Part shown: piece after piece, positions 12,706 through 26,782 of the stretch | Layout: each line of letters begins with the position of its first letter | Numbering within the stretch: position 1 is the first letter of the stretch | Source of the DNA: Planococcus salinarum | GTDB lineage: Bacteria; Bacillota; Bacilli; Bacillales_A; Planococcaceae | Assembly (NCBI RefSeq): GCF_007004625.1 | Contig: NZ_VIFV01000031.1 | Coordinates: forward strand, 1 to 34,817 | DNA: 34,817 nt | Reading direction: 5' to 3' | Made by a program: the position numbers and the translations under genes | The notes under the pieces: model-generated | What the model was told of the DNA's origin: nothing | The model's input: the letters and a program-made list of their open reading frames with translations, nothing else | Databases searched by the model: none

Positions 12706-13335
12706 ATGACCAAAGGAATCTTAGGTAGAAAAATCGGTATGACGCAAGTTTTTGCTGAGAACGGTGATTTAATCCCTGTAACTGTAATTGAGGCATCTCC
12801 AAACGTAGTGCTTCAGAAAAAATCAGTTGAGGTTGACGGCTATGAAGCAGTCCAACTAGGTTTTGAAGACAAGCGCGAAAAGCTTTCAAACAAACCTTCT
12901 AAAGGACACGTCGCAAAAGCTAACACTGCTCCTAAGCGCTTCATTCGCGAACTTCGCAATGTAAACTTAGCTGATTACGAGATTGGTCAGGAAGTCAAAG
13001 TTGATGTATTCGCAGAAGGCGATGTAGTAGATGTAACAGGAACAACAAAAGGTAAAGGTTTCCAGGGTGTTATTAAACGCCACGGACAATCACGCGGACC
13101 AATGACTCACGGTTCACGCTACCACCGTCGTCCTGGTTCAATGGGAGCCACTGCTCCTAACCGCGTATTTAAACAGAAGAAATTACCTGGTCAAATGGGT
13201 GGCGCAACAATTACGATTCAAAACCTTCACATTGTGAAAGTTGATGCTGAACGTAACTTGCTTCTTATTAAAGGTAATGTTCCTGGATCTCGCAAAGCAT
13301 TGATTCGCGTTAAAACAGCAATCAAAGCTAAATAA
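12706..13335 (+). CDS. rplC: 50S ribosomal protein L3
   Basis: L3 is an early assembly protein whose extension reaches the peptidyl transferase centre. The 209-aa product starts [16 protein letters not shown] and has the family loop [16 protein letters not shown] followed by [13 protein letters not shown], which forms the extension. A strong SD (GCAGGAGGTG) precedes ATG 12706. It follows rpsJ after 47 nt and precedes rplD by 29 nt, the canonical order. Confidence 0.98.
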   Translation: MTKGILGRKIGMTQVFAENGDLIPVTVIEASPNVVLQKKSVEVDGYEAVQLGFEDKREKLSNKPSKGHVAKANTAPKRFIRELRNVNLADYEIGQEVKVDVFAEGDVVDVTGTTKGKGFQGVIKRHGQSRGPMTHGSRYHRRPGSMGATAPNRVFKQKKLPGQMGGATITIQNLHIVKVDAERNLLLIKGNVPGSRKALIRVKTAIKAK

Positions 13336-13364
13336 TTATTTTTTGAAGAAAGGAGGAAACAGGA

Positions 13365-13988
13365 ATGCCTAAAGTAGCTTTATTAAATCAAACAGGTTCA
13401 CAGGTTGGAGATATCGAATTGAACGATTATGTATTCGGCATCGAACCAAATGAATCAGTATTATTTGACGCTGTAATCGCTCAACGCGCTTCGCTTCGTC
13501 AAGGTAACCATAAAGTAAAAAACCGCTCTGAAGTAGCCGGTGGTGGTAAAAAGCCATGGCGCCAAAAAGGGACTGGACGTGCCCGTCAAGGTTCGATCCG
13601 TTCACCACAATGGCGTGGAGGTGGAGTTGTCTTCGGACCAACACCACGCAGCTACAGCTATAAATTGCCTAAGAAAGTCCGTCGTTTAGCAATGCGCTCT
13701 GCTTTGTCTTCAACAGTAGTAAGCGAAAACCTGATGGTACTTGAAGGCTTGGCTTTTGATGCACCAAAAACAAAGAACTTCACTCAATTAGTGACTGATC
13801 TTTCATTGGGCAAAAAAGTATTGTTCGTAACAGCTGATGTAAATGAGAATTTAGCATTGTCTGCACGCAACATTCAAGGAATGACAGTAATCGCAGCAAC
13901 CGGCATCAATGTTCTTGATCTTCTTGGACATGATAAAGTTGTAATGACGAAAGCTGCAATCGAAAAAATTGAGGAGGTGCTTAGTTAA
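13365..13988 (+). CDS. rplD: 50S ribosomal protein L4
   Basis: L4 binds 23S rRNA domain I and lines the exit tunnel with a long loop. In some bacteria it also represses its own operon. The 207-aa product shows [17 protein letters not shown] and the tunnel loop region [19 protein letters not shown], where macrolide-resistance changes usually map; this copy looks wild type. The stop overlaps the rplW start by one base (TAATG), implying coupled translation. Confidence 0.98.
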   Translation: MPKVALLNQTGSQVGDIELNDYVFGIEPNESVLFDAVIAQRASLRQGNHKVKNRSEVAGGGKKPWRQKGTGRARQGSIRSPQWRGGGVVFGPTPRSYSYKLPKKVRRLAMRSALSSTVVSENLMVLEGLAFDAPKTKNFTQLVTDLSLGKKVLFVTADVNENLALSARNIQGMTVIAATGINVLDLLGHDKVVMTKAAIEKIEEVLS

Positions 13989-14272
13989 TGGAAGCACGTG
14001 ATATTTTAAAGCGTCCGGTCATTACTGAGCGTTCTTCTGAAGTAATGGCAGATAAGAAGTACACTTTTGAAGTGGACACTCGCGCAAACAAAACACAAGT
14101 AAAACAAGCGGTTCAAGAAATCTTTGGAGTGAAAGTTGAGAAAGTCAACATCATGAACTACAAAGGGAAATTCAAGCGCATGGGTAAACACGCAGGCTAC
14201 ACGAACAAACGCCGTAAAGCGATTGTGAAATTGACTGCTGACTCAAAAGAAATTGAGTTGTTCGAAATTTAA
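13988..14272 (+). CDS. rplW: 50S ribosomal protein L23
   Basis: L23 lies at the tunnel exit and is the docking site for trigger factor and SRP. The 94-aa product begins [16 protein letters not shown] and contains [21 protein letters not shown], typical of bacterial L23. It is translationally coupled to rplD, with SD GAGGAGGTG inside the end of rplD. A small hairpin (AGTTC/GAACT) lies in the 46-nt gap before rplB. Confidence 0.98.
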   Translation: MEARDILKRPVITERSSEVMADKKYTFEVDTRANKTQVKQAVQEIFGVKVEKVNIMNYKGKFKRMGKHAGYTNKRRKAIVKLTADSKEIELFEI

Positions 14273-14318
14273 TTCACTAAGTTCTGATAGGAACTAATCA
14301 AAGAAGGAGGGAAACAAC

Positions 14319-15149
14319 GTGGGGATTAGAAAATATAAACCTACCACTAACGGTCGTCGTAACATGACTAGTTCGGATTTCGCTGAAATCACTACGAACA
14401 AGCCTGAAAAATCGCTTTTAGCACCAGTAAAGCGTAAAGGCGGCCGTAACAACCAAGGTAAAATTACTGTACGCCATCACGGTGGTGGACATAAGCGCCA
14501 ATATCGTGTCATCGATTTCAAACGTAACAAAGATGGCATTCCAGGACGCGTTGCTACAATCGAGTACGATCCGAACCGTTCTGCAAACATTGCGTTGATT
14601 CATTACGTAGATGGAGAAAAACGTTACATCCTTGCTCCTAAAGGAGTAGTCGTTGGAACGCAAATCATGTCAGGCCCTGAAGCGGATTTCAAACCAGGTA
14701 ATGCTATGGCATTATCAAGCATCCCGATGGGTTCTACAATCCATAACATTGAAATGAAACCAGGTGGAGGCGGACAATTAGTTCGTTCTGCAGGAACTTC
14801 AGCTCAGGTTCTGGGTAAAGAAGGCAAATACGTAACAGTTCGTTTGCAATCAGGCGAAGTTCGTTTGATCCTTGCTACTTGCCGCGCAACTATCGGTGCA
14901 GTAGGAAATGAACAGCACGAATTGATTAACATTGGTAAAGCAGGACGTAACCGTTGGAAGGGCAATCGCCCAACTGTCCGCGGATCTGTAATGAACCCTA
15001 ACGATCACCCACACGGTGGTGGTGAAGGACGCTCGCCAATCGGACGTAAATCACCAATGTCTCCATGGGGCAAACCGACTCTTGGATACAAAACACGCAA
15101 GAAAACGAATAGATCTGATAAATTCATCGTTCGTCGCAGTAAAAAATAA
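14319..15149 (+). CDS. rplB: 50S ribosomal protein L2
   Basis: L2 is a universally conserved 23S rRNA-binding protein needed for subunit association and peptidyl transferase assembly. The 276-aa product contains [19 protein letters not shown] near the N-terminus. The catalytically important C-terminal region [15 protein letters not shown] carries the conserved histidine. Translation starts at GTG 14319 after GAAGGAGGG. A 16-bp-class hairpin separates it from rpsS. Confidence 0.98.
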   Translation: MGIRKYKPTTNGRRNMTSSDFAEITTNKPEKSLLAPVKRKGGRNNQGKITVRHHGGGHKRQYRVIDFKRNKDGIPGRVATIEYDPNRSANIALIHYVDGEKRYILAPKGVVVGTQIMSGPEADFKPGNAMALSSIPMGSTIHNIEMKPGGGGQLVRSAGTSAQVLGKEGKYVTVRLQSGEVRLILATCRATIGAVGNEQHELINIGKAGRNRWKGNRPTVRGSVMNPNDHPHGGGEGRSPIGRKSPMSPWGKPTLGYKTRKKTNRSDKFIVRRSKK

Positions 15150-15152
15150 TTT

Positions 15153-15191
15153 GATTACACTGCGGTTCAATGAAAGAACCGTGGTGCAATC
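15153..15191 (+). other. intercistronic hairpin between rplB and rpsS
   Basis: GATTACACTGCGGTTC (15153-15168) pairs with GAACCGTGGTGCAATC (15176-15191), with two mismatches and one wobble, around AATGAAA. No U-tract follows, so it is not a terminator. It ends 6 nt before the SD of rpsS and could affect mRNA stability or translation. Confidence 0.6.
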
Positions 15192-15209
15192 ACGAAGGGA
15201 GGATCCCCA

Positions 15210-15488
15210 ATGGGCCGCAGCTTGAAAAAAGGACCTTTTGCTGATGATCATCTTATGAAGAAAGTTGAAGCACAAAAGGATTCTGAGAAAAAACAAGTGA
15301 TCAAAACATGGTCTCGCCGTTCTACAATTTTCCCGACATTCATCGGACAGACAATTGCAGTATACGACGGCCGTAAGCACATCCCTGTATACGTAACTGA
15401 AGATATGGTCGGCCATAAACTAGGAGAATTTGCTCCAACACGCAAATACGCTAGTCATGGCGCAGACGACAAGAAAACAAGACGTTAA
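15210..15488 (+). CDS. rpsS: 30S ribosomal protein S19
   Basis: S19 binds the 30S head with S13 and contacts the A-site region. The 92-aa product begins [18 protein letters not shown] and shows the signature [17 protein letters not shown] near the C-terminus. The SD GGGAGG at 15198-15203 lies just below the intercistronic hairpin. Order rplB-rpsS-rplV is canonical. Confidence 0.98.
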   Translation: MGRSLKKGPFADDHLMKKVEAQKDSEKKQVIKTWSRRSTIFPTFIGQTIAVYDGRKHIPVYVTEDMVGHKLGEFAPTRKYASHGADDKKTRR

Positions 15489-15507
15489 TTGAGAGGAGGA
15501 TTTCCCC

Positions 15508-15849
15508 ATGCAAGCAAAAGCTGTCGCTAGAACAGTACGTATTGCTCCTCGTAAAGTCCGTTTAGTAGTAGATTTAATCCGAGGCAAGCAAATTGGCGAA
15601 GCCGTTGCGATTTTACAACACACTCAAAAATCATCATCGATTGTTGTTGAAAAGTTGTTAAAATCTGCAGCAGCTAACGCTGAACACAATTACGAAATGG
15701 ATCTGAACAACCTGGTTGTCAGTGAAGTATTCGTTGACGAAGGTCCAACATTGAAACGTTTCCGTCCACGAGCAATGGGACGCGCAAGCGCAATCAACAA
15801 ACGCACTAGCCACATCACATTAGTGGTATCTGAGAAGAAGGAGGGATAA
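15508..15849 (+). CDS. rplV: 50S ribosomal protein L22
   Basis: L22 binds all 23S rRNA domains and lines the exit tunnel together with L4. The 113-aa product shows [20 protein letters not shown] and the tunnel-hairpin region [15 protein letters not shown], with a common intact sequence. SD GAGAGGAGG precedes ATG 15508. Only 3 nt separate its stop from rpsC, whose SD (AAGGAGGG) lies inside rplV. Confidence 0.98.
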   Translation: MQAKAVARTVRIAPRKVRLVVDLIRGKQIGEAVAILQHTQKSSSIVVEKLLKSAAANAEHNYEMDLNNLVVSEVFVDEGPTLKRFRPRAMGRASAINKRTSHITLVVSEKKEG

Positions 15850-15852
15850 TTC

Positions 15853-16509
15853 GTGGGACAAAAAATACATCCAATAGGAATGCGTATCGGCATCATTCGT
15901 GACTGGGAGTCAAAATGGTACGCTGAGAAAGACTATGCGACACTTCTTCACGAAGATATTAAAATCCGTGAATATATCGAAGCACGTTTGAAAGAAGCTT
16001 CAGTTTCCAAAATCGAAATTGAACGCGCTGCAAATCGTGTAAATGTAACAATTCACACTGCGAAACCAGGAATGGTTATTGGTAAAGGTGGTTCTGAAGT
16101 AGAAGTACTTCGCAAGCAGCTTAATACGATGACTGGCAAGCGTGTACACATCAACATCATTGAAATCAAAAGAGCTGACCTTGATGCGAGACTAGTTGCT
16201 GAAAGTGTTGCACGTCAATTGGAAAACCGTGTGTCTTTCCGTCGTGCACAAAAACAGGCAATCCAGCGCACTATGCGTTCTGGCGCTAAAGGGATCAAAA
16301 CTCAAGTATCTGGACGTCTAGGCGGCGCTGACATTGCGCGTGCTGAACACTACAGTGAAGGTACTGTTCCGCTCCATACGCTTCGTGCCGATATCGATTA
16401 TGCACATGCTGAAGCTGACACAACTTACGGCAAACTTGGCGTAAAAGTATGGATCTACCGCGGTGAAGTCCTTCCAACTAAGAAGAAATCTGAGGAAGGA
16501 GGCAAATAA
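15853..16509 (+). CDS. rpsC: 30S ribosomal protein S3
   Basis: S3 forms part of the mRNA entry channel and has helicase activity with S4 and S5. The 218-aa product begins [18 protein letters not shown]. It has the KH domain GXXG motif in [11 protein letters not shown] and the C-terminal S3 domain with [17 protein letters not shown]. Translation starts at GTG 15853. The stop lies 1 nt before rplP, so the two are almost certainly coupled. Confidence 0.98.
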   Translation: MGQKIHPIGMRIGIIRDWESKWYAEKDYATLLHEDIKIREYIEARLKEASVSKIEIERAANRVNVTIHTAKPGMVIGKGGSEVEVLRKQLNTMTGKRVHINIIEIKRADLDARLVAESVARQLENRVSFRRAQKQAIQRTMRSGAKGIKTQVSGRLGGADIARAEHYSEGTVPLHTLRADIDYAHAEADTTYGKLGVKVWIYRGEVLPTKKKSEEGGK

Positions 16510-16510
16510 T

Positions 16511-17135
<625 letters not shown>

Positions 17136-17159
17136 TAAATCGAGAGGAGGTTTGCTAGT

Positions 17160-17423
17160 ATGACTGAGCGTAATCAACGCAAAGTATACACAGGCCGTGT
17201 TGTGTCTGACAAAATGGACAAAACCATTACAGTAATGGTAGAAACTCAAAAGAAGCATGCATTTTACGGCAAACGTGTAAAATACTCGAAGAAATATAAG
17301 GCTCATGATGAGCAAAACGAAGCTAAAATTGGCGACGTTGTCAGCATCATGGAAACTCGCCCGCTATCAGCTACAAAACGCTTCCGTTTGATGGAAGTTG
17401 TAGAAAAAGCGGTTATCATCTAA
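17160..17423 (+). CDS. rpsQ: 30S ribosomal protein S17
   Basis: S17 is a primary 16S rRNA-binding OB-fold protein. The 87-aa product contains [17 protein letters not shown] and [18 protein letters not shown], both diagnostic. ATG 17160 follows GAGAGGAGG. A short inverted repeat (CGGAA 17436-17440 with TTCCG 17450-17454) sits between it and rplN and touches the rplN ribosome-binding region. Confidence 0.98.
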   Translation: MTERNQRKVYTGRVVSDKMDKTITVMVETQKKHAFYGKRVKYSKKYKAHDEQNEAKIGDVVSIMETRPLSATKRFRLMEVVEKAVII

Positions 17424-17470
17424 TTTAAATAATTTCGGAACTTAAGAAATTCCGGAGGGAGGTTACCTAA

Positions 17471-17839
<369 letters not shown>

Positions 17840-17874
17840 TAAATCAATGTGCCATACCAAGGAGGTGCGACAGA

Positions 17875-18186
17875 ATGCATGTTAAAAAAGGTGATAAAGT
17901 TAAGGTAATCTCAGGCAAAGACAAAGGCAAAACAGGCGTTGTTTTGACTGCTTTACCTAAAAAAGACCGTGTACTTGTTGAAGGTATCAATATCATCAAG
18001 AAGCATACAAAACCGAACCAGGCAAGCCCGCAAGGCGGAATTGTCAGCCAGGAAGCAGCCATCCACGTTTCAAACGTAATGCTGCTTGATCCTAAATCAG
18101 GTGAACCGACTCGTGTTGGATACAAGGTTGAAGATGGTAAAAAAGTTCGTGTTGCAAAAAAATCCGGTGAAAAATTAGACAACTAA
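17875..18186 (+). CDS. rplX: 50S ribosomal protein L24
   Basis: L24 is an initiator of 50S assembly. The 103-aa product starts [19 protein letters not shown], which contains the KOW motif, and continues with [13 protein letters not shown], typical of bacterial L24. SD AAGGAGGTG precedes ATG 17875. It is followed by rplE after 27 nt. Confidence 0.98.
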   Translation: MHVKKGDKVKVISGKDKGKTGVVLTALPKKDRVLVEGINIIKKHTKPNQASPQGGIVSQEAAIHVSNVMLLDPKSGEPTRVGYKVEDGKKVRVAKKSGEKLDN

Positions 18187-18213
18187 AACTCTTGAATGAA
18201 GGGAGGTACACAC

Positions 18214-18958
<745 letters not shown>

Positions 18959-18987
18959 TCCCCTAATTTGGGAAGGAGGTAAATGTA

Positions 18988-19386
18988 ATGACAATGACTG
19001 ATCCGATTGCAGATATGCTGACACGCATTCGAAATGCAAATATGGTTCGTCACGAGAAATTGGAGCTTCCGGCTTCAAATGTGAAAAAAGACATCGCTGA
19101 AATTCTTAAGCGTGAAGGTTTCGTTCGTGACGTAGAATATGTTGAAGATGACAAACAAGGCATGATCCGGATTTTCTTGAAATATGGATCGAACAACGAA
19201 CGCGTTATTACTGGATTGAAACGTATTTCAAAACCAGGATTGCGTGTATACGCTAAAACTGACGAGGTGCCACGCGTACTAAACGGTCTAGGGATCGCTT
19301 TAGTATCTACATCACAAGGTTTGGTAACTGATAAAGAAGCCCGCGCGAAACAAATCGGCGGAGAAATCATAGCATACGTTTGGTAA
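18988..19386 (+). CDS. rpsH: 30S ribosomal protein S8
   Basis: S8 is a primary 16S rRNA-binding protein, and in E. coli also the translational repressor of the spc operon. The 132-aa product begins [18 protein letters not shown] and ends in the signature [22 protein letters not shown] 18988 follows GGAAGGAGGT; a second in-frame ATG lies two codons downstream. Confidence 0.98.
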   Translation: MTMTDPIADMLTRIRNANMVRHEKLELPASNVKKDIAEILKREGFVRDVEYVEDDKQGMIRIFLKYGSNNERVITGLKRISKPGLRVYAKTDEVPRVLNGLGIALVSTSQGLVTDKEARAKQIGGEIIAYVW

Positions 19387-19416
19387 TAAGCAACAAACGA
19401 ATGGAGGTGCAAAAGA

Positions 19417-19956
19417 ATGTCACGTGTAGGTAAAAAACCCATCGAGGTACCATCTGACGTTACGATCACTCTTGGAGACAAGAACGAAGTAACAGTCAAA
19501 GGACCTAAAGGCGAGTTGTCTCGCACATTTAACCAAGATATTACTATTTCTTTAGAAGATAACGTGTTAACTTTGACACGTCCTTCTGATTCGAAAGATC
19601 ATCGCACAAACCACGGAACAAGCCGAGCATTGCTGGCGAACATGGTTACTGGTGTTTCACAAGGATTCGAGCGCACGCTTGAACTAGTGGGTGTCGGGTA
19701 CCGTGCTCAAATGCAAGGCAAGAAATTGGTTCTTAACGTAGGTTACTCTCACCCGGTTGAATTTACTCCGGAAGAGGGCGTTGAAGTTGAAGTTCCAGCG
19801 AATACGAAAGTTATCGTAAAAGGTATCAACAAAGAACGTGTTGGAGCTCTTGCTTCAAACATCCGCGCTACGCGTCCACCAGAGCCATATAAAGGCAAAG
19901 GGATTCGTTACGAAGGCGAAAAAGTTCGTCGCAAAGAAGGTAAAACAGGTAAATAA
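19417..19956 (+). CDS. rplF: 50S ribosomal protein L6
   Basis: L6 binds near the sarcin-ricin loop and the factor-binding centre. The 179-aa product has two L6 repeats, beginning [15 protein letters not shown]. The C-terminal signature is [32 protein letters not shown] precedes ATG 19417. It is followed by rplR after 33 nt. Confidence 0.98.
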   Translation: MSRVGKKPIEVPSDVTITLGDKNEVTVKGPKGELSRTFNQDITISLEDNVLTLTRPSDSKDHRTNHGTSRALLANMVTGVSQGFERTLELVGVGYRAQMQGKKLVLNVGYSHPVEFTPEEGVEVEVPANTKVIVKGINKERVGALASNIRATRPPEPYKGKGIRYEGEKVRRKEGKTGK

Positions 19957-19989
19957 TGCTGCTTAGGCAGGCTGAAAGGAGTGACCTCA

Positions 19990-20352
19990 GTGATTACGAA
20001 ACTCGATAAAAATGCATCTCGCAAAAAACGTCATGCACGCGTACGTTCAAAAATTACGGGTACAGCAGAACGCCCACGTTTAAACGTATTCCGTTCAAAT
20101 AAATACATTTACGCTCAATTGATCGACGATACGAATGGTATTACACTTGCAAGCGCATCATCAATGGACAAAGATTTCTCCGGAGATGTGACTGGCAACG
20201 TGGATGCAGCATCAAAAGTCGGCGAAACAATCGCTAAAAAAGCTACTGAAAAAGGGTTGAAATCGGTTGTTTTCGACCGCGGTGGTTATTTATATCATGG
20301 ACGTGTCAAAGCTCTAGCAGAAGCAGCACGTGAAAATGGTTTAGAATTTTAA
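19990..20352 (+). CDS. rplR: 50S ribosomal protein L18
   Basis: L18 carries 5S rRNA into the 50S central protuberance. GTG 19990 lies 9 nt after AAGGAG (19975-19980) and gives 120 aa, the Bacillus length, beginning [19 protein letters not shown]. The GTG at 19981 directly abuts that SD and was not chosen. [22 protein letters not shown] is the family C-terminus. Confidence 0.95.
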   Translation: MITKLDKNASRKKRHARVRSKITGTAERPRLNVFRSNKYIYAQLIDDTNGITLASASSMDKDFSGDVTGNVDAASKVGETIAKKATEKGLKSVVFDRGGYLYHGRVKALAEAARENGLEF

Positions 20353-20372
20353 AAGAAGGAGGGACACATTTC

Positions 20373-20873
20373 ATGCGTCGTATTGATCCAAACAAACTTG
20401 AACTTGAAGAACGCGTAGTTACGATTAACCGCGTAGCGAAAGTTGTAAAAGGTGGACGTCGTTTCCGTTTCTCCGCATTAGTTGTTGTAGGCGACAAAAA
20501 TGGTGTAGTCGGATTTGGTACTGGGAAAGCACAAGAAGTTCCAGATGCAATCCGTAAAGCTATTGAAGATGCGAAGAAAAACCTGATTGAAGTACCTATG
20601 GTTAAAGGTACAACTCCACATCTGGTAACAGGACGTTTTGGTGCAGGCCAGATCCTTATCAAACCTGCTTCACCTGGTACTGGTGTAATTGCCGGCGGAC
20701 CAGTCCGTGCGGTACTTGAGCTTGCAGGAGTTCAAGACATTTTGTCTAAATCTCTTGGTTCTAACACACCAATCAACATGGTGCGTGCTACAATTAACGG
20801 ATTAACTCAACTGAAAAGTGCTGATGAAGTTGCAAAACTTCGCGGTAAAACTACAGAAGAGCTATTCAGCTAA
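20373..20873 (+). CDS. rpsE: 30S ribosomal protein S5
   Basis: S5 shapes the decoding site and the mRNA entry helicase. The 166-aa product has the N-terminal dsRNA-binding-like domain ([19 protein letters not shown], with the spectinomycin-site loop) and the C-terminal domain with [29 protein letters not shown] precedes ATG 20373. It is followed by rpmD after 13 nt. Confidence 0.98.
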   Translation: MRRIDPNKLELEERVVTINRVAKVVKGGRRFRFSALVVVGDKNGVVGFGTGKAQEVPDAIRKAIEDAKKNLIEVPMVKGTTPHLVTGRFGAGQILIKPASPGTGVIAGGPVRAVLELAGVQDILSKSLGSNTPINMVRATINGLTQLKSADEVAKLRGKTTEELFS

Positions 20874-20886
20874 GGAGGGAAAATAC

Positions 20887-21069
20887 ATGGCTACTAAACT
20901 AGAAATTACCCTCACAAAATCTGTGATCGGTGCTAAACCGCCACAACGTAAAACTGTCCAGTCTCTAGGATTGCGCAAAATGCATCAAACAGTTGAGCAC
21001 CAAGACAATGCCGCTATTCGCGGTATGCTTGATAAAGTTGCTCACTTAGTAACTATTAAAGAAGTTTAA
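20887..21069 (+). CDS. rpmD: 50S ribosomal protein L30
   Basis: L30 is a small 23S rRNA-binding protein of the 50S. ATG 20887 with SD AAGGAGGG gives 60 aa ([19 protein letters not shown]...), and [20 protein letters not shown] is typical. The frame is open upstream into rpsE, but the SD decides the start. It is followed by rplO after 33 nt. Confidence 0.97.
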   Translation: MATKLEITLTKSVIGAKPPQRKTVQSLGLRKMHQTVEHQDNAAIRGMLDKVAHLVTIKEV

Positions 21070-21102
21070 TCCCTGATTTCTATAGAAGGAGGTGCCAACC
21101 AA

Positions 21103-21542
21103 ATGAAACTTCATGAATTAAAACCAGCAGAAGGTTCACGCAGCTCAAGAAAGCGCGTCGGACGCGGTATCGGTTCAGGTACTGGTAAAACAGCAGGTAA
21201 AGGTCATAAAGGTCAAAATGCTCGTTCAGGCGGCGGAGTTCGTCCTGGATTTGAGGGTGGCCAAAACCCATTATTCCGTCGTTTGCCAAAACGTGGATTT
21301 ACAAACATCAACCGTAAAGACTATGCAATCGTGAACTTGGATGTATTGAACCGTTTTGATGAGGGCACAGAAATTACACCTGCATTGCTTATTGAATCAG
21401 GTTTTGTCAGCAACGAAAGAAGCGGAATCAAAATTCTCGGCAACGGTAGTGTGGACAAAAAATTGAATGTTAAAGCTCACAAATTCTCTGGATCAGCTAA
21501 AGAAGCGATTGAAGCTGCCGGTGGACAAGCAGAGGTGCTTTA

Positions 21543-21543
<1 letters not shown>
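21103..21543 (+). CDS. rplO: 50S ribosomal protein L15
   Basis: L15 is a late-assembly 50S protein with a long glycine/arginine-rich N-terminal extension ([19 protein letters not shown]). The C-terminal globular domain contains [19 protein letters not shown]. The 146-aa length is normal. The stop overlaps the secY start (TAATG), so L15 and the translocase channel are translated in a coupled way. Confidence 0.98.
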
Positions 21544-23551
<2,008 letters not shown>

Positions 23552-23968
23552 TTCCCGGCGCCGGGCGCAGTTAGTTGCCTCCATGCGGCTTTAAGGAGCA
23601 CCGGAGATATGAATTTTCGAGAGCTGCAAAAGCTTGATGCCTTATTATATGAAAGCCGGTGCCGTTTGCACCAGACCTGGTCTGAATCGTGCAATTCAGC
23701 ACTGGAAATAGTATAATGGGTTTCGTGGAAGCATCTGTGTAACGGGTTTGGAACTCATCCTAAGCAGTCCGGGCGCTCGAGGATACGTGAGGCTGAAGGG
23801 CTTGACCGGATAACCCACAACCTGCAAAGTCGCAGGAAGCGGAACTCGGAAGATGTCTTTTATATGTCACTCATGCAATCCTGGTGAATGAATAGAAAAC
23901 AATTATTCAATCAGCAATTACTGTTTGAAGATGAGGGCTGACTTGTATACAGAAGGGAGACTGGGTCG
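23552..23968 (+). other. 417-nt structured, apparently non-coding gap where map is expected
   Basis: No ORF resembling methionine aminopeptidase or the small KOW protein is present in any frame I could read. Structure is dense. CCCGGCGCCGGG (23554-23565) is a palindrome. CCGGTGC (23656-23662) can pair with GCACTGG (23698-23704), enclosing CAGAC/GTCTG and CTGAAT/ATTCAG hairpins. CCTGC/GCAGG lies near 23821-23836. TGAATGAATA (23885-23894) nearly pairs with TATTCAATCA (23904-23913). A consensus TATAAT occurs at 23712-23717 without a good -35. A 35-codon ORF (23609-23716) has only marginal support. It may hold a regulatory RNA or an infA leader, or be a deletion scar. Confidence 0.5.
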
Positions 23969-24187
23969 ATGGCGAAAGACGATGTAATTGAAATCGAAGG
24001 AACAGTCGTTGAGACTTTGCCTAACGCGATGTTTAAAGTAGAATTGGAAAATGGCCATACGATTCTTGCGCATGTATCCGGCAAGATCCGCATGCATTTT
24101 ATCCGCATTCTGCCAGGAGATAAAGTGACAGTAGAACTTTCTCCTTACGATTTAACACGCGGTCGTATCACATACCGTTTTAAATAA
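23969..24187 (+). CDS. infA: translation initiation factor IF-1
   Basis: IF-1 is an OB-fold protein that occupies the 30S A-site during initiation. The 72-aa product begins [20 protein letters not shown] and contains [19 protein letters not shown], the S1-like RNA-binding core. SD AGAAGGGAG precedes ATG 23969. It sits in the conserved infA-rpmJ-rpsM-rpsK-rpoA-rplQ order. Confidence 0.98.
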   Translation: MAKDDVIEIEGTVVETLPNAMFKVELENGHTILAHVSGKIRMHFIRILPGDKVTVELSPYDLTRGRITYRFK

Positions 24188-24224
24188 TCTTTTGCACTCC
24201 GGACTACTAAGGAGGTTGGGTTAG

Positions 24225-24338
<114 letters not shown>

Positions 24339-24362
24339 TATTGAAGGAGGTGCATCGAACAC

Positions 24363-24728
24363 ATGGCACGTATTGCTGGTGTTGACATTCCGCGCGACAA
24401 ACGCGTAATTATTTCATTAACTTACATTTTCGGTGTTGGCAAAACAACTGCCCAGAAAGTTCTTTCTTCTGCTGGTATCTCTGAAGATACACGAGTTCGT
24501 GATCTTACAGAAGATGAGTTGAACAATATCCGTGAACAATTGGATCAATACAAAATCGAAGGTGACCTTCGCCGTGAAGTATCAATGAACATCAAACGCT
24601 TGATGGAAATTGCTAGCTTCCGGGGTATCCGCCACCGTCGTGGACTACCTGTACGCGGTCAAAATACGAAGAACAATGCGCGTACGCGTAAAGGTCCTCG
24701 TAAAACAGTTGCGAACAAGAAAAAATAA
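24363..24728 (+). CDS. rpsM: 30S ribosomal protein S13
   Basis: S13 is in the 30S head, contacts P-site tRNA and forms intersubunit bridges. The 121-aa product begins [19 protein letters not shown], has the helix-two-turn-helix region, and ends with [20 protein letters not shown] and a basic tail. SD GAAGGAGGTG precedes ATG 24363. Confidence 0.98.
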   Translation: MARIAGVDIPRDKRVIISLTYIFGVGKTTAQKVLSSAGISEDTRVRDLTEDELNNIREQLDQYKIEGDLRREVSMNIKRLMEIASFRGIRHRRGLPVRGQNTKNNARTRKGPRKTVANKKK

Positions 24729-24735
24729 TCAGTAA

Positions 24736-25143
<408 letters not shown>

Positions 25144-25271
25144 TCGTTAATTTGAATAGGATTTTTGAACATCACGACTTACTGAATGTGTTCTGAATCG
25201 TTGCGAAAGTCTGTGACTATCGAATTCTTGGTTTAACGAAAATACCGACGTTGTGAAGGAGGGTAAAATGA

Positions 25272-26216
25272 ATGCTCGAAATAGAAAAACCAAAGATTGA
25301 AACGGTTGAGATCGATAGCAATGCCAAATTCGGCAAATTTGTTATTGAACCTCTTGAGCGTGGATATGGTACCACTTTAGGAAACTCCTTACGTCGAATC
25401 TTACTTTCATCTTTACCAGGCGCTGCTGTTACTTCAATTCAAATTGATGGTGTATTGCATGAATTCTCCACTGTTGAAGGTGTAGAGGAAGATGTAGCAT
25501 CAGTCATCTTGAATATTAAGAAACTGGCTCTGAAAATTTACTCTGACGAAGAAAAAGTCATTGAAATTGATGTAAAAGGTGATGGAACGGTTACGGCTGC
25601 AGATATTACACACGACAGTGATGTAGAAATTCTGAATCCGGATCTATATATTGCAACAATCGCTAAAGGCGGCCATTTACGTATGCGTATGTACGCTAAC
25701 AGAGGCCGTGGATACGCTCGTGCTGATCAGAACAAACGTGAAGATCTTCCAATTGGCGTTATCCCGATTGATTCTATTTATACTCCAGTTTCTCGCGTCA
25801 ATTACCAGGTTGAAAATACCCGTGTGGGCCAACTGGCACATTTCGATAAACTTTCACTTGATGTCTGGACAGATGGAAGCATCGGTCCAAAAGAGGCAAT
25901 TGCGCTTGGAGCAAAAATCTTTACTGAGCATTTGAACATCTTCGTAGGATTGACGGATGAGGCACAAACTGCTGAAATCATGGTTGAAAAAGAAGAAGAC
26001 CAAAAAGAGAAAGTCTTGGAGATGACCATCGAAGAGCTGGATCTTTCAGTCCGTTCTTACAACTGCTTGAAGCGTGCGGGTATCAATACGGTACACGAAC
26101 TGGCGAGCAAGTCGGAAGACGACATGATGAAAGTACGTAACCTTGGACGTAAATCACTTGAAGAAGTCAAAGTGAAGCTGGAAGATTTGGGATTGGGCCT
26201 TCGCAAAGAAGACTGA
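25272..26216 (+). CDS. rpoA: RNA polymerase alpha subunit
   Basis: Alpha dimerises to start core RNA polymerase assembly. The N-terminal domain (about residues 1-230) shows [20 protein letters not shown] linker ([10 protein letters not shown]) leads to the C-terminal domain (about 245-314, [19 protein letters not shown] and [12 protein letters not shown]) that binds UP elements and activators. The 314-aa length equals Bacillus. ATG 25272 follows GAAGGAGGG; an out-of-frame ATG at 25268 lies just before it. Confidence 0.98.
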   Translation: MLEIEKPKIETVEIDSNAKFGKFVIEPLERGYGTTLGNSLRRILLSSLPGAAVTSIQIDGVLHEFSTVEGVEEDVASVILNIKKLALKIYSDEEKVIEIDVKGDGTVTAADITHDSDVEILNPDLYIATIAKGGHLRMRMYANRGRGYARADQNKREDLPIGVIPIDSIYTPVSRVNYQVENTRVGQLAHFDKLSLDVWTDGSIGPKEAIALGAKIFTEHLNIFVGLTDEAQTAEIMVEKEEDQKEKVLEMTIEELDLSVRSYNCLKRAGINTVHELASKSEDDMMKVRNLGRKSLEEVKVKLEDLGLGLRKED

Positions 26217-26261
26217 TTTCACAATCGGATCCGAACTATTTAACAAAGGAGGGAAACTTCA

Positions 26262-26636
26262 ATGAGAAAGCTTCAACGTACAAGTTCTCAACGTAAGGCG
26301 CTTTTGCGTGACCTTACAACAGACTTAATCGTACACGAACGCATTCAAACGACTGAAGCTCGTGCGAAAGAAGTGCGTTCGACTGTTGAAAAAATGATCA
26401 CACTTGGTAAACGTGGGGATATTCATGCTCGCCGTAAAGCTGCAGCATACATCCGTCGTGAACTAGTGACTACTGCTGATGAAGAAGGCAACGAAAACAC
26501 GATCTTTGCTTTGCAAAAATTGTTTGATAATGTTGCACCACGTTATGCAGATCGTCAAGGCGGCTACACGCGCATCATGAAAATGGGGCCTCGTCGCGGA
26601 GATGGCGCACCAATCGTAATTATCGAGTTAGTTTAA
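26262..26636 (+). CDS. rplQ: 50S ribosomal protein L17
   Basis: L17 lies near the tunnel exit on the solvent side. The 124-aa product begins [20 protein letters not shown] and ends with [19 protein letters not shown], both family signatures. SD AAAGGAGGG precedes ATG 26262. It is the last gene of the ribosomal super-operon and is followed by a clear terminator. Confidence 0.98.
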   Translation: MRKLQRTSSQRKALLRDLTTDLIVHERIQTTEARAKEVRSTVEKMITLGKRGDIHARRKAAAYIRRELVTTADEEGNENTIFALQKLFDNVAPRYADRQGGYTRIMKMGPRRGDGAPIVIIELV

Positions 26637-26682
26637 TTTTCATCTTCTGAGTCCGTTTTGCTTCGGTGAAATTGATTCATCT

Positions 26683-26708
26683 GAAGAGGGTTCACGCCCT
26701 CTTCTTTT
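26683..26708 (+). terminator. intrinsic terminator after rplQ
   Basis: GAAGAGGG (26683-26690) pairs perfectly with CCCTCTTC (26697-26704) around TTCACG, followed by TTTT. It ends the S10-spc-alpha transcript. Confidence 0.88.
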
Positions 26709-26782
26709 AGCATAATGATTTATACGACATTTATGAAAAGCTGAGTGTTATGATGAGCGAGCCCTTACAGGCGGCGTCTTGT

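Noticed and set aside
23609..23716. 35-codon ORF beginning MNFRELQKLDALLYES in the adk-infA gap
   Set aside because: The nearest GGAG is only 2 nt from the ATG, and the better AAGGAG is 10 nt away. The sequence matches nothing I recognise and overlaps several hairpins. It is kept only as a possibility in the findings.
23720..23870. Possible known structural RNA (SRP, 6S, tmRNA) downstream of TATAAT 23712
   Set aside because: None of the conserved cores of those RNAs could be recognised, and no terminator with a U-tract follows.
25144..25271. Promoter in the 128-nt rpsK-rpoA gap
   Set aside because: TTGAAT and TTGCGA -35-like hexamers occur, but no acceptable -10 follows at 16-18 nt.
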